From: a virus
Strand: one strand, 5' to 3'
Length of the DNA stretch: 63,067 nt
IMG/VR virus record: IMGVR_UViG_3300017963_000288
Coordinates: 1 to 63,067 of that record
Position 1 is the first letter of the stretch, and every line of letters begins with the position of its first letter. A program made the position numbers and the translations under genes. Positions 15,579 through 22,369 of this stretch are shown piece after piece. The notes beneath the pieces were generated by a model, which saw only the letters and a list, made by a program, of their open reading frames with translations, was not told the DNA's origin and ran no database searches.

Positions 15579-15648
15579 TGGGTTATTGGGAATCGAACCC
15601 AACTCGAACGTCGCGGCGTCTCCGCCACGTGTCTTGCACCAGCACCCA
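15579..15648 (-). other. tRNA-like element (degenerate or mimic)
   Basis: On the minus strand a canonical T-arm is present: TTGGG, loop TTCGATT, CCCAA (15602-15586), followed by TAACCCA. A matching 5' strand TGGGTGC (15648-15642) pairs over five of seven positions. A 3-bp D-like arm (GTG/CAC) and a stem with a GAGA loop sit where D and anticodon arms should be, but no 7-base anticodon loop with T33 exists. So it is not a working tRNA as read; it may be a decayed tRNA, a tRNA mimic, or an old attachment remnant. Confidence 0.35.
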
Positions 15649-15730
15649 ACCGAAGAACTCCCATTCCGCCAATCCGGCCTTTCGCTTTCCCGAACGAGAG
15701 TCACTTCGATTCTTGTCGCGTCCCTGAGTC

Positions 15731-15976
15731 TTATGTCCGGCTCTGTGCCGACGCCTTTCCCCGACTCGCACCGTTATCGACGCTTACCATTACCTTCAAC
15801 GTCCGGTGGAGGGGGGCCAGCTTCGCAACGCACAACTCGGCGTGGGTCGATTTCTCTCCCCCTACCGCTCGTCGATTCGAGTTCGTTCGGACGTCTCGGC
15901 TTGTGGCCGGTTTCTCGACCTCGCTCACTTGGAGGTCATTGGTCGGACGTCCTACTTCGTGCTGTGCTTCGCTCAT
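15731..15976 (-). CDS. doubtful small ORF in the gap
   Basis: 81 residues beginning MSEAQHEVGRPTNDLQVSEV. No ribosome site, no family and an odd composition; it is the only passable frame in the gap 15525-16137. Kept as a possibility only. Confidence 0.2.
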   Translation of the reverse strand: MSEAQHEVGRPTNDLQVSEVEKPATSRDVRTNSNRRAVGGEKSTHAELCVAKLAPLHRTLKVMVSVDNGASRGKASAQSRT

Positions 15977-16021
15977 AAGAAGAATCGAAATGTAGAATGT
16001 GTTATTCCTCATATATTATAG

Positions 16022-16065
16022 ATTAGAAAATCGCCGTAATTCCGTCAAGGGGAATCCGGCGATTT
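16022..16065 (-). terminator. terminator after the YkgJ-like gene
   Basis: Long hairpin: outer stem of 9 bp (aaatcgccg / cggcgattt) and inner stem ATTCC/GGAAT, followed on the minus strand by TTTTCTAATC. It lies 72 bases after the stop of the 16138-16620 gene. Confidence 0.7.
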
Positions 16066-16137
16066 AGTGCGATTATCTGAAATTTTAAGTCATTATAAGC
16101 AAAGAACTTATGGCGACGAGCGGAAAATAATTGGAGA

Positions 16138-16620
16138 CTATGCCGGATTTTCCGGGGGTGACACCATGGCTATGGCGATTTTCCGTCCCAATTCAGGACG
16201 CCCCTGGCACAAGGCGAGCATGGCGACCTTCTTCTTCGTCTCTGGTGGCACCCCGCTGAAATCGCTTGACACGCCATCGACAAAAATCCGCGCCTTTATA
16301 CAACACCCGTCGCCGATCCCCAACAAGAGTTGCAGGGATGGGCAAACTTCCGCGAAGACACAAGTCGCTTCCCCATTTTTGTCGTAATCCAAGAGCGGGC
16401 ATGGCAGATCATAAGGCGAAACGCCAAGTTCTATCGCAATCGGGCAAACGACCGTGATACAACAGAATCCGCAACGTGTGCAATTGTTCGGAAAGGTCAC
16501 GCGACCCGCAGTACCCCCCGCCGAAAGTTTCCATTCCACAGGGGTTGATTGCATCGTTCGTCCAACTGCTGAATCGCCAGTTCCCGTTTCCGTCACCCTG
16601 CCGTTCGTTCCGTTTCCCAT
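16138..16620 (-). CDS. YkgJ-like Cys-cluster protein
   Basis: 160 residues. The metal site CTRCGFCC followed by VVCPIAIELG and a later CP and CC fits the YkgJ/CxxCxxCC family, small proteins thought to hold zinc or an iron-sulfur cluster. The first 40 residues are Gly/Thr-rich and probably flexible. AAAGGA eight bases before the ATG. Its own terminator follows. Confidence 0.75.
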   Translation of the reverse strand: MGNGTNGRVTETGTGDSAVGRTMQSTPVEWKLSAGGTAGRVTFPNNCTRCGFCCITVVCPIAIELGVSPYDLPCPLLDYDKNGEATCVFAEVCPSLQLLLGIGDGCCIKARIFVDGVSSDFSGVPPETKKKVAMLALCQGRPELGRKIAIAMVSPPENPA

Positions 16621-16938
16621 GATAGATTTCCTTTCGTTGTTTCGCGTTCAGTTCTGTTATAACCTGGCGTTTTGCCGCTCATATCACGCCCCCATCTTTC
16701 CTGTGACTAACAATCCCTAACCCCCGGCCCTTATAATTACGTTGGCGGCCAATTCCTACGGCGACAACCAACGTCGTCGAGGACCTTCCGTGATGGAACA
16801 CAGACTCCTTTTCCAGCGTGTCGGGATCACTCCGACGCTGTGGCGTTTGGGCTGTACGTGTGCCTTGGCCGCTTCCGGTGCCACCACGCCGTTTGCCAAT
16901 CTGGGCTATATTCGCCGAACCTAGTGTCAAGAACGGCT

Positions 16939-16953
16939 GAATTTCCGAAATTC
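16939..16953. promoter_or_regulatory. 15-bp palindrome, operator-like site 1
   Basis: GAATTTC-C-GAAATTC, a perfect 7-1-7 inverted repeat 12 bp upstream of the -35 at 16966. Thirteen of its bases (ATTTCCGAAATTC) recur at 17120-17132. Confidence 0.6.
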
Positions 16954-16965
16954 TTTTGCGATGGG

Positions 16966-16994
16966 CTTGTATCACGTATGATGCGAGTTATAAT
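16966..16994 (+). promoter_or_regulatory. promoter for the lone rightward epimerase gene
   Basis: TTGTAT (16966-16971), 17-bp spacer, perfect TATAAT (16989-16994), about 150 bp before the epimerase start. The gap 16621-17151 otherwise holds no supportable gene; an imperfect inverted repeat (cagcgtgtcgg / ccgacgctg, 16814-16840) is also present. Confidence 0.6.
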
Positions 16995-17026
16995 TCAAAA
17001 GACGCTCATGGTTCCTCGTGAGGTCG

Positions 17027-17062
17027 GGGGCGGTTCGGTGCCTACAAGTTTCTGACCGCCCC
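17027..17062 (+). other. leader hairpin upstream of the epimerase
   Basis: Perfect 8-bp stem ggggcggt / accgcccc with a 20-base loop, in the leader between the promoter at 16966 and the gene at 17152. No T-run follows. It could slow transcription or shield the leader. Confidence 0.45.
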
Positions 17063-17110
17063 ACTATTATATCGTCACCGAATCACCAAGGAAGGTCATC
17101 ACCTCTACGC

Positions 17111-17132
17111 GAATTTCTCATTTCCGAAATTC
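17111..17132. promoter_or_regulatory. inverted repeat, operator-like site 2
   Basis: GAATTTC, eight bases, GAAATTC, ending 19 bases before the start codon at 17152. It shares ATTTCCGAAATTC with site 1, so one protein could bind both and loop out the promoter. Confidence 0.55.
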
Positions 17133-17151
17133 AACGCCTTGGAACCATGAC

Positions 17152-18036
17152 ATGAAAGCAATCATTACCGGCGGCGCAGGATTCATCGGCCACCATTTAG
17201 TGACCTCTTTACTCGCCAGGGGCGATCAAGTCCTGGTTATTGATGACCTATCAACCGGGAGAGCCGATCCGACGATATACGGCCGCCTACTCGTTCACGA
17301 CATTACGATGCCGATCCGCCATGACCTCGAACAGTTCGCCGATGCGAGCGTTATGTTCCATCTTGCCGCCAAAGCGCGTGTACAGCCCAGCATAGCCGAT
17401 CCGATCTACTTCAATCAGACCAATGTCGTCGGCACCCTGCGAATGCTATGGTTGGCAAAAGAACTCGGCATTCGCCGTTTCGTATTCGCATCGAGTTCAT
17501 CCGTCTACGGCAATTGCAATACAATGCCATTGTCTGCCGAACAGACCAAACCTAACCCAATCTCCCCATACGGTCTACAAAAACTTATCGGCGAACAATA
17601 CTGCCGGTTATTCTCATCGCTATACGGCGTCGATACCGTCTGTTTGCGATTTTTCAACGTGTATGGCGATGGGATGTCTCACGGTCAATATGCGATGGTC
17701 ATCCAAAAGTTTCTTGACCAGCGCGAATTGGGAGAATTGTTGACGATCTATGGTGACGGAAGTCATCGGCGAGATTTCACTCATGTTAGTGACATCGTAC
17801 GCGCGGTCATCCTTGCCGGGGATCGCAAACGACCGTTCGAGGGCAAACCACTCAACGTCGGTCGCGGATCGAATGTCTCGGTTGCCGAGTTTGCCGCAAT
17901 GGTTGGCGGTCCAACTAGGTATCTTCCGGCAGTGCCCGAACCAGCCGAGACGCTTGCAGGGATCGCGACAACGAAGACGGAATTGAGTTGGGAGCCGGTG
18001 GTTGATCTTCAAACGTGGCTTGAGTCCACGGGATGA
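17152..18036 (+). CDS. NAD-dependent nucleotide-sugar epimerase
   Basis: 294 residues, extended SDR of the UDP-glucose/UDP-GlcNAc 4-epimerase type. Cofactor motif G7-x2-G10-x2-G13 (GGAGFIG), FASSSSVYG at 112-120, catalytic Y140-x3-K144, and RFFNVYGDG. It is shorter than full-length GalE (about 330), lacking part of the C-terminal domain. It is the only plus-strand gene in the leftward arm, with its own promoter and two operator-like repeats, so it behaves as a separately regulated cargo gene. Its 3' end runs 122 bp into the opposing zinc-ribbon gene. Confidence 0.9.
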   Translation: MKAIITGGAGFIGHHLVTSLLARGDQVLVIDDLSTGRADPTIYGRLLVHDITMPIRHDLEQFADASVMFHLAAKARVQPSIADPIYFNQTNVVGTLRMLWLAKELGIRRFVFASSSSVYGNCNTMPLSAEQTKPNPISPYGLQKLIGEQYCRLFSSLYGVDTVCLRFFNVYGDGMSHGQYAMVIQKFLDQRELGELLTIYGDGSHRRDFTHVSDIVRAVILAGDRKRPFEGKPLNVGRGSNVSVAEFAAMVGGPTRYLPAVPEPAETLAGIATTKTELSWEPVVDLQTWLESTG

Positions 18037-18133
18037 TCTTGTGACAATTCGGGCAGATGTAGGGTCGTGGCTTCCCTTTGCGTCGCGTAACGACGGTTCC
18101 TCGATGTTCGTGACACTCGGCTACCCAGATCAT
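17915..18133 (-). CDS. zinc-ribbon protein antisense to the epimerase end
   Basis: 72 residues with CHEHRGTV and CPNCHK, a likely zinc site. The ATG shares bases with the TGA of the upstream gene (ATGA), which supports a real coupled gene despite 122 bp of overlap with the opposing epimerase coding region. Confidence 0.55.
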   Translation of the reverse strand: MIWVAECHEHRGTVVTRRKGKPRPYICPNCHKIIPWTQATFEDQPPAPNSIPSSLSRSLQASRLVRALPEDT

Positions 18134-18333
18134 AGTATCGCTTTCAACAGGGCGTGGCGTTGAAAGTCATCGACAGACACCCCAAAAACCCGCGTCCAGT
18201 TTACACCGGACGCGGGCGGCTTTTCTACCCAACCCCGAGTCAACAACAACTGCACAAGTTGTTTGGGCTCCTTGGGTTTAGGTAACGTCGGCCCACTATG
18301 GACCGGCGAGATAATCGGCGGCAAGGAACTCAA
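18130..18333 (-). CDS. hypothetical small protein
   Basis: 67 residues, proline-rich first third, then a compact part GVNWTRVFGVSVDDFQRHALL. Overlaps the ParB-fold gene by 38 bases and the zinc-ribbon gene by 4. Not recognised. Confidence 0.55.
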   Translation of the reverse strand: MSSLPPIISPVHSGPTLPKPKEPKQLVQLLLTRGWVEKPPASGVNWTRVFGVSVDDFQRHALLKAIL

Positions 18334-18997
18334 CGCATCGCCCCTGGCTTATTTCGGGGCCATCGTCCGCATGCCGCTGCTTCATTCGCTGCAACGCTTG
18401 GTCGAAAATCTCCCGCTGTTCTTTGGTGACGCTAATTGGTCGCCCCATGGTGGGCCGCTCTGAATCGTCCGAGATTGGCCCCTGGACGCCCTGGCTGACC
18501 ATGGGGATGGATTGTCCTATTCGAGGTCTTGCTGCCGTTAGCGTGGACGAGGCGGGCTCTGACGGCAATTCTGGGGGGATTAGGTCGGCAATCAGTCCAT
18601 CTAATTGCCCATCGGTCCATCCAAGTCCAGACAACGACACGCCTTCGCTCTGGAGCCGGTCGAGGATGTCGGACAATTCCGGCATATTCCAGGACGCTAG
18701 TTCTGCCGTTCGATTCAATGTCACAGCTAGAGCATCGGCCTCTATTTCGCTCACTTCCAAGAATACGACGCGGCAGAACGGCCATTTTAGCTCACGCATG
18801 GCCGCGTAGCGACCACAGCCATGAATGATCGTCTTATCGGCTTTGCGTACGAGGATCGGCTCTGGTTGGCCGAACGTCCGCAGGCTCTCTTTGATCGCGG
18901 CGATATTTTCTGCCGAGTGCTTGCGCGGGTTCTGCTCGGGCAGCGACAATTCGCGCAGGGCCACTTGCTCGATCTTTAGGTTCTGACCGCGAGCCAT
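18296..18997 (-). CDS. ParB-like N-terminal domain protein
   Basis: 233 residues. N-terminal ParB core: LREL..PEQNPRKHS, then IKESLRTFGQPEPILVR, then the phosphate-binding motif IHGCGRYAAM (G-x-x-R-x-x-A), then a helix LNRTAELASWNMPELSDIL. This is the classic ParB/RepB/Spo0J order without the centre-binding HTH, as in phage proteins often found with methyltransferases. The start ATG lies one base after the stop of the DUF1353 gene; GAAGGGAT precedes it. Confidence 0.85.
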   Translation of the reverse strand: MARGQNLKIEQVALRELSLPEQNPRKHSAENIAAIKESLRTFGQPEPILVRKADKTIIHGCGRYAAMRELKWPFCRVVFLEVSEIEADALAVTLNRTAELASWNMPELSDILDRLQSEGVSLSGLGWTDGQLDGLIADLIPPELPSEPASSTLTAARPRIGQSIPMVSQGVQGPISDDSERPTMGRPISVTKEQREIFDQALQRMKQRHADDGPEISQGRCVEFLAADYLAGP

Positions 18998-18998
18998 A

Positions 18999-19457
18999 TC
19001 ATCCCTTCGAGCCGTTCGACTTCCATGCGCTGACCGATCCGAACAAGCGGACGGCCATCCACATGCACCAGCGGCGCCACAACGGTACGCCGAGGCGGTG
19101 CATCGCATCGCGAAAGATCGCATCAGCCAGCCATCGCGAGCACCACGGAACCGCAATGGAGTAGAGGTAATCGTGAAGCACGGCCGCTCGATTCCATTTG
19201 CCGGAGGGCGGGAAGATCGACCACAGCGGGATACCGAGGTAGTGTGTCCATCGTGGGATACGACGGAGAATCCAATTCGGCAGCGACCCTACGCCGATCC
19301 AACGAGGTACGCTCGCAAAGTCGGTGATGAATCCGGCTGGCACGGTCAGCGTGTGGCCGGGGAAGACTTCGTATTCCAGCGGCTCCAATAATTTCCAACG
19401 CTGCCGACCATCGACAACATCGTATTCTTCAAGTCGCAGCTTTCCGCTGAACTTCAC
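18999..19457 (-). CDS. DUF1353 family phage protein
   Basis: 152 residues with the family hallmark FITDFASVPR (about 43-52), then FPPSGKWNRAAVLHDYLY and a late helix FRDAMHRLGV. DUF1353 proteins are common in phage structural and lysis regions; their function is not settled, though a zinc peptidase-like role has been proposed. The start overlaps the stop of the upstream reading frame (ATGA). Confidence 0.85.
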   Translation of the reverse strand: MKFSGKLRLEEYDVVDGRQRWKLLEPLEYEVFPGHTLTVPAGFITDFASVPRWIGVGSLPNWILRRIPRWTHYLGIPLWSIFPPSGKWNRAAVLHDYLYSIAVPWCSRWLADAIFRDAMHRLGVPLWRRWCMWMAVRLFGSVSAWKSNGSKG

Positions 19458-19772
19458 GTTGTAGTCTCCGCTTGTGTAGAGCCTTTCGCGAAAGGTTTTT
19501 CTTGCGGCCGGATTGTCGGTGCCCCTTCACTCGCCGTCTGCGTCTCATCGCCGCCACCGCCTCCATTGGGAAAAGACCCGGCGACGAGCAGGGGGATAGC
19601 TGCGCCGCCGGGCGTCAAGGGATGCGTCTTGCCTCCGCAGGGAAGCGTCTTCTTTGGTGCCGCTGACTGGGGGATTGCGGTAACAACGGCCACCCGCGCA
19701 TTGCGCCGCTGACCATCGCGGAGACAAGAGGGCAGATAGCCCAACGACAATAAACAGCACGACCGTTCGCAT
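19454..19772 (-). CDS. signal-peptide protein with an apparent frameshift
   Basis: The ATG at 19772 (AAGGAG six bases upstream) opens a clear signal peptide, MRTVVLFIVVGLSALLS, with a cut expected near AAQ. In that frame the sequence soon becomes arginine-rich and unnatural. The overlapping frame from about residue 36 (QSAAPKKTLPCGGKT, then a Gly/Pro-rich part ending AKGSTQAETTT) looks protein-like and ends in an ATGA with the DUF1353 gene. The two join at a run of five C (AATCCCCCAG on the minus strand). A single secreted protein of about 105 residues is most likely, made by a sequencing error in the run or by real frameshifting; an overlapping gene pair of spanin type is the other option. 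Confidence 0.55.
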
Positions 19773-19993
19773 CACCCACTCCTTGCAATAGGGTCATCTG
19801 GTTCGACGTGGACGCCATTCAGCTTGAGGATAAACACGTCCCTGCCTTGTTCAGGCACTCGCTCGACTCGCAAGCCGTCGCTGCGCAACGCGCCGCGAAG
19901 TTCCGCTAACAACCGGCGAGCATCACAAGCCGCCGCCTTTGCTTCGTTCGCCGCTGCAATCACAGCGGCCCTTGCTGGTCCTACTCGCATCAT
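19772..19993 (-). CDS. hypothetical small protein
   Basis: 73 residues: an Ala-rich helix followed by a strand pair (VERVPEQGRDVFILKLNGVHV). It is coupled on both sides, overlapping the papain-like gene (stop TGA inside ATGATG) and the signal-peptide gene (TGATG). Not recognised. Confidence 0.55.
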   Translation of the reverse strand: MMRVGPARAAVIAAANEAKAAACDARRLLAELRGALRSDGLRVERVPEQGRDVFILKLNGVHVEPDDPIARSG

Positions 19994-20847
19994 GCCACCG
20001 TAATCAGACTCGGGGGAAGATGGAAACCTTGGAGGTTGGGGTGCCAGATAGAGGTCGCGGCGTAGACGCCATAGCCGAGCAATCTGCTCGACAGGGTATC
20101 ATAGCCGTAGCCGTCATCACCCCAATCGCCCCAACTATTCTGATACATGACGTACCACCGCCCGTTTCGCCAGACGAGGGCAACGGCGCAGATTGCGTGA
20201 CCGCTCCGGCCATAGCTGACCGGAATATCAAGCAACAGACAAGTGGCGAATTGCTCAACGGTGGTCAACTTCACATACTCGGCGATTCGGAATTGCTTGG
20301 CGATCTCCTGCCAACCGTCCGGTCGCGGGTTGCTCCGTTGTGAAAACCCCACATCTTTCAGGACGAGCGAACCGAACCGCGCGCGGTTCGCTGGGGTATC
20401 GCTGGGGATGAATCCCACATCGCGAGCCTTGGTGAGATTGCAAGACAAACTCGATCCGCTCCCGCTCGATGACCCGCAAAGCTGGTAGAGCGACATCGGC
20501 GAAAACGACACCCAAAAGGACCGGCCGAACGTCTTGACGAGGACATACTCGTATCCTCGCGTCTGATCGTTGCTGGTACACGACCCCTCGCCGTCCTGGT
20601 CTTTCGTGGGAAGCTCAAGGCTGCGCAAGCTGTACCCTTGCTTTGCGTCGAAAACCTCCTTCCAGTCGTCCTCGGCGATGACGTTAATGCCCGAGGCGGA
20701 GAATGGGGTTGCGGCGATAATCTCGTCCCTCGCCGCTTCGGTTTCTTCGATGCAACCGAGCATCCGGCCACAGTCTTTGGCCGACTTAACAAAGTCAACG
20801 TCGATCCACTCCGGCTTCAACTCTTGCGGTATTGCGCCAGCTACCAT
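19990..20847 (-). CDS. papain-like (C1) cysteine peptidase
   Basis: 285 residues. The papain catalytic set is complete: Gln84 of the oxyanion hole, nucleophile Cys90 in GEGSC, His217 in GRSGHAIC, and Asn237 in QNSWGDWGDDGYG. No signal peptide is seen, though the genes around it encode secreted proteins. C1 peptidases are rare in phages; possible roles are cleavage of a host surface protein at lysis or entry, or a virion-carried protease. The short N-terminal part (1-75) could be a propeptide. Confidence 0.85.
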   Translation of the reverse strand: MVAGAIPQELKPEWIDVDFVKSAKDCGRMLGCIEETEAARDEIIAATPFSASGINVIAEDDWKEVFDAKQGYSLRSLELPTKDQDGEGSCTSNDQTRGYEYVLVKTFGRSFWVSFSPMSLYQLCGSSSGSGSSLSCNLTKARDVGFIPSDTPANRARFGSLVLKDVGFSQRSNPRPDGWQEIAKQFRIAEYVKLTTVEQFATCLLLDIPVSYGRSGHAICAVALVWRNGRWYVMYQNSWGDWGDDGYGYDTLSSRLLGYGVYAATSIWHPNLQGFHLPPSLITVA

Positions 20848-20851
20848 CGCA

Positions 20852-21601
20852 TCAGCCTCCGAACTCTGCGACCTTGGCCTTGAGGTCTGGGATTGTCGAC
20901 GGGCTCGGGCCGTGCCACAGGATTCGGTGGGGCGGCTCGTTCTCGATCAGAAACAAGGTCGGGGTGGGGTCGTCGTTTCGTCGCTTCGCCTGATAGGGCG
21001 CATACGCCGACTGCTTCGCATCGTCGTCCGCATCCTTTATCACATGCTCCCTGAATAGCCCCCCCTTCTGCTCGGCTCGCAGCCGAGTGAAAAACGTCGC
21101 CCACCCAGCCGCCACCAAGGGATCGGCCGTCGAGTCCGGCGTCTGCTCCCGCAGGAAAAGGAGGTAGCGGGGGCCCTTCTCTGGAATCGGTGGCACCGGA
21201 GGGTCCGGCTCAGGTACCTCCCCGACCTGGATCGCACGAAACGCCACAGGCAAGACCGCTTTCGTCTTGTCAGTCCGGTCAATCGCAAAGACGAACGTCA
21301 CGCCGGGCTCGGCCGGTGCCGTCACTTCGGCTTCGATTGTCACTTGGAATCCATCGGGCACGATCCGCATACGAAGTTCAACCCCGAGCAATTCGTTTTC
21401 ATGCTGAACCTGAACCTTCCGGACCTCATTCACGATGTCGGCAATCGTGCTCGTCTCGGTCAGGTCGAACGTCGCGCCGTCAATCTCGACCAAAAAGGTT
21501 TCTCGCGGGGCCACCTTATCGGGGCCACGGATCGAAAGGGCCGCGTGAAGTGTGGAGGCAATCGCCAACACAACAAGCACCGCTAAGACAAGGCGTTTCA
21601 T
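20852..21601 (-). CDS. secreted protein with thioredoxin-like C-terminal part (tentative)
   Basis: 249 residues with a signal peptide (MKRLVLAVLVVLAIASTLHA). Residues 25-125 form a beta-rich domain; a Pro-rich linker (EPDPPVPPIPEKG) leads to a C-terminal domain with GPRYLLFLREQ and TPTLFLIENEPP, strands placed as in thioredoxin-like folds but without the CxxC. The plan is like many planctomycete secreted proteins. GGAG before the ATG. Confidence 0.65.
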   Translation of the reverse strand: MKRLVLAVLVVLAIASTLHAALSIRGPDKVAPRETFLVEIDGATFDLTETSTIADIVNEVRKVQVQHENELLGVELRMRIVPDGFQVTIEAEVTAPAEPGVTFVFAIDRTDKTKAVLPVAFRAIQVGEVPEPDPPVPPIPEKGPRYLLFLREQTPDSTADPLVAAGWATFFTRLRAEQKGGLFREHVIKDADDDAKQSAYAPYQAKRRNDDPTPTLFLIENEPPHRILWHGPSPSTIPDLKAKVAEFGG

Positions 21602-21631
21602 GGCTTGCTCCGTTAGTGTGAAACGGTACGA

Positions 21632-22066
21632 TCAAGCGACAAGCACAAACACACCGGGCGGCGCGGCTGCAATAATCGGCGGCTGCGCGGTATCGACGAA
21701 GAGTGGCAAAAACTTGAGGATCAATTCAAGAAGTCGCTCGATGAAATCAAGCAGCGCATCCCAGTTAATTGCCGCCGCTTCTTCTTGAAATGCTTTTGGG
21801 TTCTCGTTAGTCAATACTGTGAGAACCTGCGCGGAGGCGACGGCCGGATCATCCGACAGCTCCCCTTTCTTCTTGAGGTCAATCGCTATGCGTCGCACGT
21901 TCCGAAACGTCACGCCGAGCTTGCGTCGCTGGCGTCTTGTGAGTGACCCTACGTCATCGTCATCGGTTGTCACTACGGGCTTGTCGTCCACCGTGATTGT
22001 ATCGGCCGCATAGAGTGGCGATGTCAAGAACACGAAGCAGAGCAGAAGAATGAGCAGTCGCTTCAT
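21632..22066 (-). CDS. small secreted or membrane-attached protein
   Basis: 144 residues from the ATG at 22066 (AAAGGAG upstream). Signal peptide MKRLLILLLCFVFLTSPLYA, an acidic stretch TTDDDDV, a basic helix, and a hydrophobic C-terminal helix LLDFIERLLELILKFLPLFV that could lie on or cross a membrane. First gene after the promoter at 22110-22137. Role unknown; an anti-holin or host-envelope role is possible. Confidence 0.65.
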   Translation of the reverse strand: MKRLLILLLCFVFLTSPLYAADTITVDDKPVVTTDDDDVGSLTRRQRRKLGVTFRNVRRIAIDLKKKGELSDDPAVASAQVLTVLTNENPKAFQEEAAAINWDALLDFIERLLELILKFLPLFVDTAQPPIIAAAPPGVFVLVA

Positions 22067-22109
22067 GGCGAGGCTCCTTTCGCTGATTGGAGGGGGTTGC
22101 TTTCTCGTA

Positions 22110-22137
22110 TTTCTACCATGGCTAGCTTGCGTGTCAA
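22110..22137 (-). promoter_or_regulatory. strong sigma70-like promoter, leftward
   Basis: Minus strand: perfect TTGACA (22137-22132), 16-bp spacer, TAGAAA (22115-22110), 44 bases before the ATG at 22066. It probably drives the secreted-protein/peptidase operon 22066-17915. Confidence 0.7.
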
Positions 22138-22243
22138 GACCAAGCTGATTGACCCCGATAAGCTGGACGGCTCGTAGGGAGAACAGGGGGGCATCGTTAG
22201 GTATTTCGTCGCCGTCAAAATCGTTGGTTTTGTCGCTGGTTAT

Positions 22244-22270
22244 TTGACCAAATCGGTCCAGAGGTATAAT
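22244..22270 (+). promoter_or_regulatory. strong promoter for the rightward early block
   Basis: TTGACC (22244-22249), 15-bp spacer, perfect TATAAT (22265-22270), 100 bases before the ParB-fold start. Back to back with the leftward promoter, 107 bp away. Confidence 0.7.
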
Positions 22271-22309
22271 TGAGCGCATGGCTATGGCCACAAAATCACC
22301 CCCCCCGTT

Positions 22310-22344
22310 GGGGCAAACAACGTGATAATTTATCAGGTTGCCCC
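22310..22344 (+). promoter_or_regulatory. leader hairpin before the ParB-fold gene
   Basis: Outer stem GGGGCAA/TTGCCCC and inner inverted repeat GATAA/TTATC. It lies in the leader downstream of the -10 and ends 26 bases before the start codon. It may be an operator for the encoded HTH protein or an RNA control element. Confidence 0.45.
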
Positions 22345-22369
22345 GCCAATCACGAAGGAGTACGGACGC

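Noticed and set aside
16022-16065. TTGACG as a -35 with TATAAT further left on the minus strand
   Set aside because: Spacing is 22 bp and the string lies in the loop of the terminator hairpin.
16679-16975. 98-codon minus-strand frame in the gap before the epimerase
   Set aside because: No ribosome site, composition unlike neighbours, and it crosses the palindrome and promoter region.
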